This document shows, one piece after another, positions 24,001 to 26,348 of a DNA stretch of 64,000 nucleotides. The notes below the pieces were generated by a model. It saw only the letters and a list, made by a program, of their open reading frames with translations, had not been told where the DNA came from and ran no database searches. The position numbers and the translations under genes were made by a program. The DNA is from Microbacterium rhizosphaerae (GTDB taxonomy: Bacteria; Actinomycetota; Actinomycetes; Actinomycetales; Microbacteriaceae). The DNA lies in contig NZ_CP139368.1 in assembly GCF_034120055.1 (NCBI RefSeq), positions 1,240,001 to 1,304,000 on the forward strand, given 5' to 3'. Every line of letters begins with the position of its first letter. The stretch's first letter is position 1.

Positions 24001-24670
24001 GGTGTCGCTCGACGGCGGCGCCTACAGCGCGCCCGTGGCCTACGCCGCGACCGTCACCATCACCGGCCTCTCCGGCAACGGCACGCACACCGTCTCGGTG
24101 CTCGTGACCGACATGGCGGGCAACTCGGTGATCGTCACGCGGACCTTCGTGCTCGACAACACCCCGCCCGCGATCACCTCCTCGAGCATCGCCCCCACCA
24201 ACGGCACCTCCTACGACGTGTCGCAGCGCATCGCGCTCGCCTTCGGGGCGACGGATGCCGCATCCGGGGTCGCTGCCGTGACGGCGACCCTCGACGGGGT
24301 CGCCGTCGCGAGCGGCACGGTGATCGTCGGGGAGACCCTCGCGGCCGGGGTGCACACGGTGGTCATCACCGCGACGGATGCCGTGGGCAACACCTCGACG
24401 TCGACCTTCACGGTCACCGTCCGCGCCACGATCGCAGGCCTCCAGGCGGCCGTGGACTACGGGGTTTCGATGGGCTACATCAGGTCGTCGGTTGCCTCGA
24501 GCATGCAGTCGTACCTGAGCGCCGCGCAGAGCGCCCTGAACGCCGGCAACCACACCCTGGCGAAGTCCGACCTGGCCTCGTTCGTGGCGCTCACCGGCAA
24601 CAAGGGGGTGTCGAGCGCCTACGGGGCCCTGTTGAAGGGCTGGGCGAACGACCTCTCGTCGACCCTGTAA
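2..24670 (+). CDS. giant extracellular repeat protein (>8,200 aa), 5' end outside window
   Basis: The frame is open from base 2 to a TAA at 24668-24670, about 8,222 codons with no stop; the GTG at 53 is only the first start-like codon in view, so the true N-terminus and any signal peptide lie upstream. The protein is almost entirely repeats: ~58-residue units built on A-S-I-G-S-S-A-x-V and G-x-V-x-V-x-A strands (beta-solenoid-like), chitin-binding-like modules, RTX-like G-G-x-G-x-(D/N) runs, Ig-like domains and a short helical C-terminal domain. Ser, Thr, Gly, Ala and Val dominate and Cys is rare, as in secreted adhesins. There is no LPXTG motif or C-terminal membrane segment. By architecture it is a surface or biofilm-type matrix protein; that function is inference. 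It converges on the RamB-like regulator and has no obvious dedicated secretion partner here. Identity of the exact family is not known to me. Confidence 0.85.
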   Translation, partial: EKDKLTDCDHSTSPAFCVLSVPNAGHPQGSMYMWDGSTWKFVGDQNGDKLPTGGPKDKDYYQLTADDGLGHAAGLYRFSSSGHAWNAVAGPFAHGIDLPASPTTDEIFRLDEHEIQAQAESGAGDSTSVGVAGAVSINIIHNITEAVIPAGASVTLSTADLTLKSRSNERDTSKATSKAEVGDSVGIGASVAMNLILGQDGGTLLSDNRVRSEVENGATVTGGVNVDIEAKGWRQLVTETEAGTKTSGDNPAITPAVALLVDNHDNVTARLGTGTGLTATGAVTISAEHTNEIETSGKAEAASKDVAIGAIVALNVVLDWGTLAATDRSVSGTSVEITATSEMADTAKATASARGSSDSDNSGDKKSDQQIKDSPNSSGGTNGKTTPKSNDQTSSANSSSSGKTGQSGGGTGIAASIAWNWIETTNEARIGSGITVTATGGDVKVSASNITGNTAQAISTAFDLTSGSTEIGAAIGFNYLNMTNRAHIQTGTTVSGAGITVEAITPSGKHDDFIIWAFAAAGGKSGTSFAASAGINVLNLNTEARVGQGASLTSTQGITVNATTDMRLLNLALSGALSTSGKGIGGAFAVNILPNITTVAAICSGSDASTDPDCNSVTTATTLQAAGAIGVTATDTYAPLAPTTGNSTIDNHLPALSSFALGGAVGGDGLAVSATIVVDVLLYDTEAYIGNSAKVNQTTTGGSGQSVNVAAEDDTNIVDVSGGLALSGGSSSVAGSIIVLVMTKTVNASIGSSAKVNAGGGVSVSATSTEQLLEIVVGGSASDSSAAVAGTFAVIIVNPGDQATAASIGSSAVVHANGAVSVTASDTSDKISIISGNVAISTSSAGVGASLALLVRNGTVTATIGNNASVEGDAAAGVSVNATQELNLLITAIAGAGGDSAGVGGSVVVDVNTDVTTASIGSSASVNCSGVGCTNSSVDNTQAVGVKAKDTTTILALAGALAVGGTAGVGIGVDVEDIHKTTTASIGDSATVHANGDVVTTSQSSEDIKSISVGGSGGGTAAVSVNAAIPVVSVCTDASIGNSANVRAGGNVIVSADESLNLIVLAGNISVGGTAAVGAGVAVPVVTKNTDATIGSSATVTALGIGSHISGTDGTVNAGSYATNGQDIRFDPRGLQGGWPTAPPNAPINQGLEANGYIINLGYKHGFQLGQQVVYDNGGGASIGGLTSGTSYYVIPVSDTEIELYTQRGPPSNPTCADPNLVCGMSMPAGALMGENQRFVPTDQPGVASDTSLRFSAANDVASNFIVLPYAWPSGKTPHIGDPVVYSAGGGTPIGGLVDGATYYVVDNNPQHLQLAATYCDAVGVDKGADGICQSSPKNGGGVSLGGDDQTGGPGFVHIISFTSTGAGRSQSIVPAGMLPAGNASEEGAQTVTPPTRSGFQGVAVTASNSDVISTIGIAAGGAGTAAVSISGSIAVVTVHTVASIGNSAHIDCGALDSACAANDPSADGGQSVLVSAVNDFHTVGVAASIAVAGTAGVGASAAVRVEELHTDASIGSSAVVNAKNNVEVRATASDAVISVNAAAAGGTVGVAGTVGVSVINEFTNAYTGTGTTVRANGSIGVVANSDSELLLITATIAAGYVGVGVGVDVAVVSKQTRAYLGSSDVIVTLGNGGGIDGADTGQLGDSSFPTQTEYGLVVQAGSHEKLFGLVAGIAAGMVGVTGNVGVTIFSVDTQAFIASGTFVNRKDSTHIVDNTNTLQGVDVSGSDIFDSLTFAGGVAGGFVGVAGGVDIGVANISVLGQIGSGTDVWARGTVQVNALSIKHVQTYAVSVGGGFVGVAGAVSVWSVGTAPNATYSADDHGPNRHAWSGTANYASGDVVTGSDSHTYIAQQNNKGQDPTTTSGYWKLDTPQDSTQGQGTDSKSQADSMASGSSSGSGAPAFNPGANYTKGDYVTYKGQTYQATDNISAGGPNPDAVDGSGHVATGNLWYGVADGWKGALNGAPQDPSTPFTTAHLYHHGDLVSFGGHDYEAQGTFTSTTNPTVDTTDWQLADDNYQLQVSGAGANGTSSLNSSYSGTSPTQDAFTATTPSPVACDPSHAPVGTASVVCGTIHSLGGDVQVRASENVDTVALAGAVAGGAGALGAGITVMSIGDVVDAGIYGGASVSAAGTVGVHTLYNEHVLDIGVAGAVGGIAIGAQVVVLNDSSSQKAHIDDGASIPTAGTLLQVDATANRTLRAYAIGITLAALGTGAAVSVINLSGDTQALIGDVAIGSGGAIGGIDVEATDNVTSTILSVGVVAGVGLALSGIVAVVDYSGTTRAVSFAHGTVSIGGAGVTVKATGARGSLAPTAVNIAVGGGLSVGFTLVVATQERNAEAELGGNVTTSGAVDVESTATDVASAFTPGAVIGAAAIAAMIPMATVSGHTTATISGTVGGASGVTAKAAGVKKADAEVDILNISGTIGVSVGVAIATVSDGADIQATVSGSVTTSGALNVTAQTTLGDRNEAIAIGRSLTAALLGSGAVFAAMANMGGAVRAELDGAVTSSTSVDVSATGTNRADSELLVVDAGGLAGVAVSIADAEIHSAAKVEALSVYGSSVQTITSSGPVTFDAESHNTAITHTQMGAGGGLFGVGVSVPTADIAGATTASVDNSVNAPSLSITANGENSATTNTDMLSIGGLAGVGADDSHATVESSALVSAVVGSHSTLTLTGAAMVSATKGNTVQSTTGSVNASLGASVGAIGSEAQDHGGSTASFGGEMASGSQLTVQTGATDSATTALFVVSVALGVGASVVSATGNIDGTDAASLAGTTNIHSAATAITVHATRGAIALTNVTGGAGGILGSGTDMKAIGTVGGTVQAYVDNGATVGTTNGRPASLAVNADDSAVAGGGAKAGAGSLGLTIGSAIGSATANPTVQATLGTNVHVVLGTAATNGLTVQAISHRAQAVGTAKVVGGGIANVGLPAADATSDPTVDAHFGAGTTILVGGTVILDAESLQDPQGAALTDDIVGLNVNGGAAPDDTVLFPQHGLSTGDQVLYQSNAPIGGLRNNHTYSVIIPTAVDGTPDPDHVGFGVTWAGASIDALSLTPTQSGSDTARGLLRFSGPHHFENGDALIYRYDPAHATSIGLTDGGIYYVRVIDPNTVALYTSQADAVQAASVFHTSDVSGNLIGGTPFTAGQQVTYRSAPQSTFVHGPGTPAVNGHPACSYCNHAVDVNVDGSGNVTGDNSGAYNVYLPTVNVNPVTHAVTLSDHNLHSGQAVTYRISDASQKIPELTVGAVYYVIRVDAYTIKVAATYCDSVGHVGDPGTCPVSSVVTPIHISAPPESSAVEAFAPVGIGLTDGATYTVASRNGSGQITLSGQSLSTDHVYGDQTLFLAGHSLTAGTGAQELIIELTGSLTGTQKLLAADGTSLRSASPPPGNGVTTAAASGGGGGAGSFTSQTSQTNVNPTVRAYDAATSITAGGNVGITATTHTHDEATTSNGSGGLISGAGVSSHVDGTANTSAFVGSGPDGIQGNTAATQVTAGGVSITAGGMVRVESTSQFIANADADTESGGLAGGSISHAEVHLTDNNVSAVGAGAHVVGGSVKILATTTGSNITSHSRSIFIAFAGFATAKAVSELKSHDTALIDGQEGDGTWVEGDSGVDVRALHIGNTRSQDDDPECWCIGPSYSDGFNNFQFSETAAAHSGATVTAGTRIQYGVNTNDQSLDPADPSPWHLAHPSGQNHLALYVQAETNAGDQIDNTDTRVADWNADVVIHEGPSPLLIIGADGHVVTAVNIMVNGVHNPAPGTDFSGGPVIEVNDLINHDTGDVLMSSTNGTIENSLSGGSNTAAHYWGTFYYRDNWQKVTILNHSTVRLVVDDINVLNIGSPVVTLSASGGTTHPLFAIVRQVDPTLVTITNDAPALGPDLLVNGTITNPIGETDISSTGSISSSTVRDGSSSAFSGPHTDLVQSNIVHLVAGTSIGASGTYLNVDLVQWAGHTLEFTTSSGTSQYIDLLTRLRDPAITDPQTPAYVIAIDHMVAGDSIYVRLQATQYQTSVPAIPGITVTATNPNGVSGTFAKFYNPDSAHCYYAVGCPNPTEEPGAFATGGHATASTYDFSLLDAGSNGANGLIDVFAANDSAGATRINIIGLVQIEQPASGVTASTYGTVNADTNGFITLTEKLGDLRAGLIRSTDDDVTLTAPGSIYDAPQPSPNPPATGHPQGTPTPEVVGDNITLTAQTGTIGLDSNFLEIQSSYDTFGVLNAQAPGVIRISQTTGDLHVDTVTTCYGSSLTTCANITLTNDNGSITDGHNAGAGGTAANVIGDTINLWAQYGSIGAADGSNDLKLDSAAGSGCTSQYTLLYQGANYQNTTDANRAVTATCWVAAQAGGSIDLTEVSGSMNVLLAHAGEAAGHVAGPDSVRLTTTETGVEGNDIILIHSGSTLVVENAPQTVPWGLIEADGGNVVLRSADDIVTDPSSRIIATIMSGDPGVVTTDPNQSKKTTGNIDVYGDCHNGTGTCAMPTLDTTKPDPTQGDGTVIVLRSGQPASGMLPGEIANGGSGTLTRVFGNSEADTFIFDRTILVGQTRAYGDQLPTQAGVYAPLCNGPPNMCVDSFVVNRLQSMVAVGSDVALASTLTLDGQGGSNVYSVFTSGSKAAGANNYEVNVLGSHAPADGTDTLNIYGYDTYTGSTPDNTGIDPSTQADYATNDIFLLRGTPSGIVGETAARPSIYQGTGANPAGGQDPFSGGSGFVAQLHTSLANSQANIGGTQTTGVNGQFAVERINYDSAINGGLHVYSLGGNDYFAVDDNAASTYLDGGSGDNQFQIGQLYGLRRNAGPVAQNPPPSFNGSGNLAAENVFDVATVATTRGWLSRGTSAPLVAQGGTGNNTFTVYSNHAVLHLEGDGGNNLFIVRGFALAKVDNSGNIVLPGGCTTIEAPACIPIPITTNGYSTAAQTDVRTGAGNNQVEYNMNAPVSVDGGTGFNKLIILGTEFADHIVVTDHGIFGAGMSVTFRNIQVIEVDALEGDDVIDVLSTPPGVAVRVIGGLGSNQVNVAGDVSGNVYSKDINGTSGTINLSVITNDQLYQDVVIPGVALSVAQGSQGAVIVTEHGGGTVVSETQNGQVTRPPIGTIDSYTVRLAQAPTSNVYIAVNAEPDIRLNQQANPAGDSILLATAPLGTVPNVGTTTANSDFYQHVIMDATATDLPQRALVLVFTPTNWQIPQVVWAGAINDGLDDGIRHYEISHSVLSADPFYDNAVVRNVEVEKIDPGSPAILVTDLGNTNTTGTSIDSRFSDGVGNGTSTFTSATADFTLNDVGQPISEIDGGAKIPANTVILAVVDAHTVTLSAGVAAGTGIAFALPARLSSVQQYRDGVTSGSTITSASAGFNQGDIGRAIIEADTGSAIPVGDTIQSVSADGTTATLSLGVSAASGVVFAIPDRNASNLILGGSGNATTGISGFSSVVLAAAPTASVTVSITAANDPRIQLSSTDPRFHVVSNPDGIHAGVYTITFSTSDWSKPVVVREDAALWFSTADPHNSYLTATVTSTADPRYIGVDNSSTPWDVLVMNDLTAAGIVQAPDNMVVTKCADVACTTPGPGSSFSLRLASAPTQNVTVAMVTDGQTDIVTGGGITNAAFGAKKAVTFFTGNVTVAGTVITLGAAELGSFIADGFKQGQLVQVTGDGATFTATTTAVTATTITLSTTPGSGSHSVTIARIVNAGLFTGSVAYDATAGTLTRTDGSSWLDDGFLEGQIFKIGASGVMLKIQSLTGTDSSRVDILTVTDKTALAGVLGASGTMTLTLTQWAAELTFTPSNWYVPVAIPVVADPKFNVPPGNQSLLSFPKIAHLLSAIRGPLSVEGGPTVDNHAALNLPVMMPGEGNAQPFGIGIQPPEAQQVNVLNIFDDGAQQNEVGTLSSTALSGYGMGPGVDFSHHKGYVPGDPSHPTFGEPPVFPSGISFGSITVDPATGQIQTNASLSTIQVLNLMEGQGNDTLTVTGTLVGGPFTNEDGTPGTTFVHGGLTSLNGGGGALLSITGIFDITSTATGGTITRKDGTPWATDQFAVGQELMWNGVPIGVVTAISGPTVTFHGIGPAAGTSLHGTVAVFDPAVTVTANVHVVGNELIRTDMRSWVEAGFSQGQTVTIDGVVAGKISSITGPTQDILVLDGSGTIDPLGCGVGGTCTATVAEASASNNAVRYGGNVFTITGGAGPGPSAVPPTISGTFTPGTSGGSTLLTRSSGSWIADGFVDGMVLQVGGLPAWTITGVTALTLTLTGPAFTNSLVSVTVIGYAPSPLVVYGDTSQDGIWYSGDTHTQTSRVFGSKPFPNQVGVGTPQFVFPVADPYRHAGNNIIDAHTLFANVPEGQVPSIGLTIYGGSGDDTIWGSQAGDFVAGGSGNNTIYGGRGDNIILGANGVNVNPITRAVSFPTVNTSTYQDADPLVAGDNLIYGEVPNATTTDRFGDYNNLIFGAFGIVTQDTQEATVGEIPNTQRDVTGTLAGHVPSGSALNGLATLTCAAACFQASDVGLMVSDGPLLSAGTIITAVSGDLKTATLSRDPVGGAAVTATGTTMTIGPAQGYCRPTGTVSLNQYCAPSGTTPWHDPRLEKIQTTLDILGAASDAVQNHGDNRIYASGGDNIIIGGDGNNDIQGGPGRNLIVGGSAVLSRSAHLFNYTNARFQDLTGTQIYSTTTATLTNSLTNGVAQNDPTGHAWWGDFLSGTGGILLSVPLGDTTHGTVLEDSAYKGADYIAGGSGSAMIFGESNDNIIQAHGSIDITAPPSATGYPTTSNGSPSIGSVFGGAATCSFRASFLGNRVGACRDSGNNLLINPSVNDYPLEYTVTTSITFGAHTMTLPTGQYWADGGFAVGQTLNVNGVAVGVVSAVSGNVLTVTGAPAPASCTSLPCTASATVAATDGQSYVEGGRGNNTIFANRGQNDIIGGNSDMFSLTLPGERASGSNLIFGGSGLNAGREDCGDGYLDANNHCITNPNGHAHDANVILANNGEVIRLVGVNGANGVGSTGVATSIGYLNFNYDVNGYLTATERIIARAVNLLDNTPGGPDLAGQATGPQVVGSKATNGVGDIGGTPITVDGVPLMKGSEIHAESGDAFIYGGPANDVIYGGGQNDTIITGYADNWVSGGRGDQCIIGGGGRCFASRNSSSYGEPLYGVAPIPAAQLSELITTPGNVQQAVINVAGALTYTAVLWPYNWDPAAAATGAPSFSTGCKQNAICAHYQPRMGHNIIYGGWGNGVIHAGPGQSAVSGAEAPELGYLDNFKLDGSVLNSAPYESDWYRPFNPGNPAGWFPLGDDGNGNAARAGMSGKSSYFDPTDPRREVFLSPNPTNNFVLGSPSPILCTWAAGQTALGQGCLPFFLTFDPTDNGLPLDLTWYPGTGDPQMPVTGDKAIFGDLGNDYIVAGMGRVRVYGGWGNDLIDVRANTSVDNGLNDGPVPDLVRGTGNSFTLPTSTPTFGTPAWESLAYGGAGQDIYFAGTGGDRLIDWVGNHNSYYVPFSQFGMPAVSRTLQPFLPEFLYALSKSDGADQTLMTRYVAFDDRYQGLASRNGEPYGELGLVLQHDDAWHQQTGSPFNQMPENLGGTAIDVMKTANIRPFNSSGMGSSSGVVGGAMLPMLSLPSGQGVNLPSGTNPAGASSVPFLVAGAPGSTVAYSFTQGTLSVTGTGTISAAGTFGALLDLSGFADGGINVAVTVTSPTGKVTTMTSVMGKNSVAPPSPTLGVAAYANLATRTTFTVTVTGQAGSIANVVITDTSSPIARVANGMDMVGTNGTVVIPVDVSNLVDGVLTITVTLTNGAGVSASTVVTATLDTIPPPLTVINYPASITSSNAGSYWFYTTGQTGATIAYTFTDGTTTVGDSKPVNGSGQWNVNNIYLTPLKDGPIVFTVTETEPSGNTTVFTVTLLKSTSPLAPPTIVLNSADDSGVSASDGITNVTAPRFIVTLAAGAVSSTIYVGGVVYTGQALATGTYSVTATDTDAYGNTSAPSAAWTLVIDATPPTGTVTISNGKTVGTTVYVAGTTASLALSFSGAPAGLTTMSVSLDGGAYSAPVAYAATVTITGLSGNGTHTVSVLVTDMAGNSVIVTRTFVLDNTPPAITSSSIAPTNGTSYDVSQRIALAFGATDAASGVAAVTATLDGVAVASGTVIVGETLAAGVHTVVITATDAVGNTSTSTFTVTVRATIAGLQAAVDYGVSMGYIRSSVASSMQSYLSAAQSALNAGNHTLAKSDLASFVALTGNKGVSSAYGALLKGWANDLSSTL
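350..3330 (+). repeat. beta-solenoid-like repeat block 1 of the giant protein
   Basis: In-frame repeats of roughly 56-80 residues. Each has a turn of the form A-(S/T)-I-G-(S/N/D)-(S/N)-A-x-V, then a strand G-x-V-x-V-x-A, then a hydrophobic Gly/Ala stretch (for example V-G-G-T-A-A-V-G) ending in V-x-x-x-T-x-A before the next I-G-S turn. Clear copies start near 2250, 2415, 2590, 2755, 2953, 3112 and 3280. A low-complexity Ser/Lys/Asp/Asn linker at about 1060-1220 interrupts the block. Similar units recur at about 4200-5430 and 6220-8880. Confidence 0.8.
3490..3990 (+). repeat. unnamed H-x-x-x-G-(D/Q)-x-V-x-Y module, cluster 1
   Basis: Two in-frame copies of a module reading H-(G/I)-x-x-G-(Q/D)-x-V-x-Y, then I-G-G-L, then G-x-x-Y-Y-V and a strand ending I/L-x-L. 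The second copy ends in A-T-Y-C-D-A-V-G, which reappears almost unchanged in the second cluster near 9775. I do not recognise a named family. Confidence 0.7.
5446..6050 (+). other. three tandem chitin-binding (CBM5/12-like) modules inside the giant protein
   Basis: Three consecutive segments fit the compact ChtBD3/CBM5-12 pattern of an aromatic, Y/x-x-G-D-x-V, G-x-x-Y-x-A and a terminal W about 35-45 residues later. Module 1 runs from about 5476 (W-S-G-T-A-N-Y-A-S-G-D-V-V to G-Y-W-K-L), module 2 from about 5704 (Y-T-K-G-D-Y-V to L-W-Y-G) and module 3 from about 5914 (L-Y-H-H-G-D-L-V to D-W-Q-L-A-D). A Ser-rich linker separates 1 and 2. The family bind chitin or other beta-glycans; whether these copies bind anything is inference. 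Confidence 0.6.
6220..8880 (+). repeat. beta-solenoid-like repeat block 2 of the giant protein
   Basis: A second long run of Gly/Ala/Val-rich units resuming after the chitin-binding-like modules, with recurring strands such as G-G-D-V-Q-V-R-A, G-x-V-G-V-H-T and the V-T-S-G-A-(L/V)-x-V pattern. The turns are more diverged from I-G-S-S-A than in block 1, suggesting older duplications. Confidence 0.7.
8970..9990 (+). repeat. unnamed H-x-x-x-G-(D/Q)-x-V-x-Y module, cluster 2
   Basis: Three to five further copies of the module seen at 3490-3990: H-G-L-S-T-G-D-Q-V-L-Y (about 8975), H-H-F-E-N-G-D-A-L-I-Y (about 9211), F-T-A-G-Q-Q-V-T-Y (about 9415), H-N-L-H-S-G-Q-A-V-T-Y (about 9649) and a terminal G-L-T-D-G-A-T-Y half copy (about 9907). 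A-T-Y-C-D-S-V-G near 9775 matches the first cluster. The two clusters bracket the central solenoid blocks. Confidence 0.7.
11200..13400 (+). repeat. filamentous-haemagglutinin-like strand repeats
   Basis: Segments such as G-D-V-L-M-S-S-T-N-G-T-I, D-V-T-L-T-A-P-G-S-I, N-I-T-L-T-A-Q-T-G-T-I-G, N-I-T-L-T-N-D-N-G-S-I and T-I-N-L-W-A-Q-Y-G-S-I-G recur at irregular spacing. The N-I-x-L-x-A-x-x-G-x-I strand is typical of right-handed beta-helix adhesins of the FHA type. Similarity was judged by eye only. Confidence 0.55.
15740..18690 (+). repeat. two further unnamed repeated modules
   Basis: Module type X reads F-x-x-x-D-(V/I)-G-x-x-I then I-P-x-x-(T/D)-x-I then (V/A)-T-L-S and occurs at about 15770, 15995 and again near 19415. 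Module type Y reads L-T-R-x-D-G-x-S-W-x-x-D-G-F-x-x-G-Q then V-x-G then I-T-G and occurs at about 16845, 17060, 18000, 18220 and 18555, with a sixth copy near 20400. Calx-beta-like stretches lie between them. No family name is claimed for either module. Confidence 0.65.
18960..22350 (+). repeat. RTX-like glycine-rich calcium-binding-type repeats
   Basis: Nonapeptide-like runs with G-G-S-G-D-D-T-I, G-G-S-G-N-N-T-I-Y-G-G-R-G-D-N-I-I-L-G, G-G-D-G-N-N-D-I, G-G-R-G-N-N-T-I, Y-G-G-G-Q-N-D-T-I-I and F-G-D-L-G-N-D-Y-I occur in at least nine clusters separated by 100-700 bases of other sequence. Many positions normally Asp are Asn. Haemolysin-type repeats bind Ca2+ and fold outside the cell; calcium binding here is inference. 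Confidence 0.7.
22740..24420 (+). repeat. bacterial Ig-like domain array near the C-terminus
   Basis: Five or so units of 80-100 residues, with the pattern G-S-T-V-A-Y-S-F-T, G-T-F-G-A-L-L-D-L-S, D-G-x-x-x-V-x-V-T-x-T-(S/D)-P-x-G, and later D-x-T-P-P-x-(G/I)-T-x-T-I and D-x-(A/V)-G-N-(T/S). The last two have the D-x-x-G-N-x-S ending typical of Big/Ig-like stalk domains. Confidence 0.65.
24430..24667 (+). other. FIMAH-like helical C-terminal domain
   Basis: The last ~80 residues switch from beta to helix: L-Q-A-A-V-D-Y-G, I-R-S-S-V-A-S-S-M-Q-S-Y-L, A-A-Q-S-A-L-N-A-G-N, A-K-S-D-L-A-S-F, T-G-N-K-G-V-S and a final A-L-L-K-G-W-A-N-D-L. The spacing of L-x-x-A-x-x-A-L-x-x-G-(N/D), L-x-x-F and G-K/N-x-(I/V)-(S) resembles the FIMAH domain at the C-termini of secreted Gram-positive enzymes. 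It replaces any cell-wall sorting signal. Assigned from memory of the family pattern. Confidence 0.5.
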
Positions 24671-24722
24671 GTCTCACGCGCCCCTTCCGCCGGTGGCTGC
24701 ACTCCCGCGGACTTCTGCGCTC

Positions 24723-24736
24723 CCGCGGATCCGCGG
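24723..24736. other. GC palindrome between convergent genes
   Basis: CCGCGGATCCGCGG is a perfect 14-base palindrome in the 122-base gap between the giant gene and the convergent regulator gene. It may form part of a bidirectional terminator, but there is no T-tract, so this is weak. Confidence 0.3.
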
Positions 24737-24792
24737 AAGCCGAGGCCTCCGCTGTTGCGCGCAACTCCGCAGTCACACGACCTCAGCAGGGC

Positions 24793-26235
24793 TCAGCCCT
24801 CGGCGTGCCGGTCGAGGAAGGCGTAGACCTCCGTCGCGTCGACGCCGGGGAACTTGCCGCTCGGCAGCGGGGAGAACATCTGCATGTGCACGCGGGCGCT
24901 CGGCCAGGCCTTGCCGTCCCAGCGGGCCGCGGCATCCGTCGGCGGCCGCCGGCAGCACGTCTCGTCCGGGCACGTCGACACCGCGCGCTTCTGCGTCTCG
25001 CGCCCTCGGAACCACTTCGCGTCGTCGAACGGAACGCCGACGGTGACCGAGAACTCGCCGGAGCTCGTCGAGCCGGTCTGCGTCGAGCACCAGAACGACC
25101 CGGCGGGGGTGTCGGTGTACTGGTAGTGCTCGGTGGTGCGGTTCTGCTCCTCGAACGCCGAGCGCGCGAGGAACTTGCGGCACACCATCTGACCCTCGAC
25201 CGAGCCCGTGACGTCCATCGGCAGCGGCAGGTCGTCGTTCTCGTAGACGCGCGAGATGGCGCCCGTCCCGTCCACCCGCAAGAAGTGCAGGGGGATGCCG
25301 AGGTGGTGCGTCAGCAGGTTGGTCATCCGCATCCCGGCCGCCTCGTGCGTGACGCCGAACGCGTCGCGGAAATCCTCGACCGCGAGGTTGCGGTCCTTCT
25401 TCGCCTGCTGCAGGAACGCCACGGCGTTGGTCTCGGGCATCAGGCAGCACGCGGCGTAGTAGTTGATCTCGAGCCGCTGCTGGAGGAAGTCGGCGTACGA
25501 CGTCGGCGGCTGGTGGCCGAGCATCCGGTGCCCCATCGCCTGCAGCGCCATCGAGCGCAGGCCGTGCCCGCCGGGGATGGATGCCGGCGGCAGGTAGATG
25601 CGCCCGTTCTGGATGTCGGTGACCGATCGCGCGGAGTGGGGGAGATCGGTGACGTAGATGAGCTCGAAGCCGAGCTGCTCGGCCATGAGGCTCACGGTGC
25701 GGTGCGTGAGCGCGCCCGACACGTGGCCGGCCGACTTCAGCTGCTTCTCCGCGAGCCGCTCGATCTCCGGCAGGTAGTTGTTCCGCTCGCGCATGTGCAG
25801 CCGCAGCTCGGTGTTGGCGCGACGCGCCTCCTCCGGTGTGGCGATGGCTTCGCGCTCGCGGCGGTGCAGCTCGCGGTGCAGCCCGAGGATGGACTCCAGC
25901 GTGTCGTCGCTCATGGCCTTGCTGACCTTCACCGGCGTGACGCCGAGGCGCCGGAACACCGTGCTCGCCTGCGCCCGCTCGAGCTCGATCTCCAGGGCGG
26001 CGCGGCGGTTCGGCGGCTCGGTCGACAGCAGGTCGGCGAGCTCCACCCCCGTGGCCCGCGCGATCTCCTGCAGCAGCGAGAGCTTCGGCTCGCGCTTGCC
26101 GTTCTCGATGAGGCTCAGGTGGCTCCCTGCGACGCCGACCTGTGCCCCGAGCTCGTCCAGGGTCATGCCGCTCTCGAGGCGGTGGTGACGGATGCGGTGG
26201 CCCAGGGTGGCCAGTTCGATGCCGGAGGCGGTCAT
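24793..26235 (-). CDS. ramB: RamB/ScfR-type XRE-family transcriptional regulator
   Basis: 480 residues, the usual size of the short-chain fatty acyl regulator family. An XRE-type HTH occupies residues ~11-70 ([19 protein letters not shown]). An IrrE-like peptidase-fold domain lies at ~225-280, but G-H-R-M-L-G-H lacks a clean HExxH, so it is probably a sensor rather than a protease. A C-terminal domain holds a Cys cluster (C-P-D-E-T-C-C, ~424-430). Relatives such as corynebacterial RamB and mycobacterial Rv0465c control acetate, propionate and glyoxylate-cycle genes. Here it is divergent from PEP carboxykinase, fitting control of gluconeogenic carbon flow. The ATG at 26235 follows TATGCT by six bases, so the transcript is probably leaderless; the AAGGA touching the ATG is too close to be a ribosome site. 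The gene symbol is by family, not proven orthology. Confidence 0.85.
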   Translation of the reverse strand: MTASGIELATLGHRIRHHRLESGMTLDELGAQVGVAGSHLSLIENGKREPKLSLLQEIARATGVELADLLSTEPPNRRAALEIELERAQASTVFRRLGVTPVKVSKAMSDDTLESILGLHRELHRREREAIATPEEARRANTELRLHMRERNNYLPEIERLAEKQLKSAGHVSGALTHRTVSLMAEQLGFELIYVTDLPHSARSVTDIQNGRIYLPPASIPGGHGLRSMALQAMGHRMLGHQPPTSYADFLQQRLEINYYAACCLMPETNAVAFLQQAKKDRNLAVEDFRDAFGVTHEAAGMRMTNLLTHHLGIPLHFLRVDGTGAISRVYENDDLPLPMDVTGSVEGQMVCRKFLARSAFEEQNRTTEHYQYTDTPAGSFWCSTQTGSTSSGEFSVTVGVPFDDAKWFRGRETQKRAVSTCPDETCCRRPPTDAAARWDGKAWPSARVHMQMFSPLPSGKFPGVDATEVYAFLDRHAEG

Positions 26236-26241
26236 TCCTTG

Positions 26242-26247
26242 AGCATA
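26242..26247 (-). promoter_or_regulatory. -10 element of the ramB-like gene (leaderless)
   Basis: On the minus strand TATGCT is followed by six bases and then the ATG at 26235. This matches the TANNNT-N6/7-start arrangement repeated across the window. Confidence 0.6.
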
Positions 26248-26289
26248 GCGAAAGAATCGCGGTTCTTTGCACCGGATCGGCGCGAAAGA
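26248..26289. promoter_or_regulatory. candidate RamB-type operator in the ramB-pckG divergent region
   Basis: An inverted repeat AAAGAA-N6-TTCTTT (26251-26268) lies directly behind the regulator's -10 box. Three GC(G/A)AAAGA-type half sites are present: plus strand at 26248, minus strand at 26263-26270, and plus strand at about 26282. The position suits autorepression of the regulator and control of pckG. The assignment to this protein is inference. Confidence 0.45.
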
Positions 26290-26348
26290 GTCCTGCGAGG
26301 AGGGGGAGAGTTGTCATAGACCTCAGATCTGACGAAACAGGAGCGATG

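Noticed and set aside
26142..26348. Longer N-terminus for PEP carboxykinase
   Set aside because: The extension would overlap the divergent regulator's coding region and promoter, has no ribosome site, and homologues start near M-A-L-A-E.
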